Source of the DNA: an uncultured Spartobacteria bacterium
GTDB taxonomy: Bacteria > Verrucomicrobiota > Verrucomicrobiia > Chthoniobacterales > Chthoniobacteraceae
Length of the DNA: 33,539 nt
Reading direction: 5' to 3'
Assembly (NCBI GenBank): GCA_903901425.1
Contig: CAIURC010000039.1
Coordinates: forward strand, 1 to 33,539
The notes below the pieces were generated by a model. The model saw only the letters and a program-made list of their open reading frames with translations. It did no database searches and had not been told where the DNA came from. The position numbers and the translations under genes are program-made. How positions within the stretch are numbered: the first letter of the stretch is position 1; the number at the start of each line of letters is the position of its first letter. Below are positions 33,482 to 33,539 of the stretch, in pieces.

Positions 33482-33539
33482 CTGGATGGACTGGATGGAC
33501 TGGATGGACTGGATGGACTGGATGGACTGGATGGACTGG
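33482..33539 (+). repeat. 9-bp tandem repeat array running off the window
   Basis: CTGGATGGA is repeated six full times from 33482, plus four bases, and continues past the right edge. The two bases before it and a nearby ggatggg look like a degenerate unit. Because nine is a multiple of three, one frame would read Trp-Met-Asp over and over without a stop. No gene is visible on this side of it. Confidence 0.9.

Noticed and set aside
33482-33539. The terminal repeats as a CRISPR array
   Set aside because: The units are 9 bp, directly adjacent and have no spacers; this is a tandem repeat.

Overview
The window looks like a chromosome segment from a Verrucomicrobiota (PVC superphylum) bacterium. 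The evidence is a Tat-exported DUF1501 protein, a very large secreted protein combining lamin-tail, LamG and CotH-kinase-like domains with the D-x-D-G-D-G/LEYALGT type of C-terminus common in that phylum, a secreted sialidase-family protein, and high-GC core genes in short overlapping operons. I cannot assign genus or species from this sequence.

Positions 1-6340 form an accessory, eroded region. Two decayed RHS/YD-repeat fragments (about 240-514 and 3393-3740) share a block of about 80 bp. The first is cut by a complete insertion sequence (519-2368) with a DDE transposase, 9-bp inverted ends and CTAG on both sides. Between the fragments lies a two-gene unit: a nucleotidyltransferase-fold gene, frameshifted at a run of nine G, overlapping a 47-codon basic helical partner. 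A VapB/VapC-type ribbon-helix-helix/PIN toxin-antitoxin pair follows (4018-4724), then a probable remnant of a REP-associated transposase, then a secreted GH33-like sialidase (5110-6339) with an altered active-site motif.

Positions 6530-14359, all on the minus strand, encode secreted proteins. They are a lone DUF1501 protein and a giant LTD/LamG/CotH-like surface protein that is split by one frameshift at 12007-12010. A dispersed repeat of about 60 bp occurs at 8048-8110 and 14706-14768, upstream of these two genes.

Positions 14771-25794 hold housekeeping and envelope genes. The minus-strand set Nudix, SPFH/stomatin, NfeD-like is divergent from the plus-strand set small membrane protein, CYTH triphosphatase, Hsp33-like chaperone, TcdA-like tRNA t6A dehydratase. 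These are followed by a minus-strand set (peptidoglycan amidase, TIGR01777 epimerase, GH13 amylase), trpF, and an orphan secretin.

Positions 26058-33379 are one plus-strand operon: ileS, lspA, a class IV PLP aminotransferase/lyase, and mfd. The last three are joined by ATGA overlaps. The window ends inside a 9-bp tandem repeat array. I found no rRNA, tRNA or CRISPR array. The best candidate for a little-described system is the nucleotidyltransferase plus 47-aa partner at 2443-3106.
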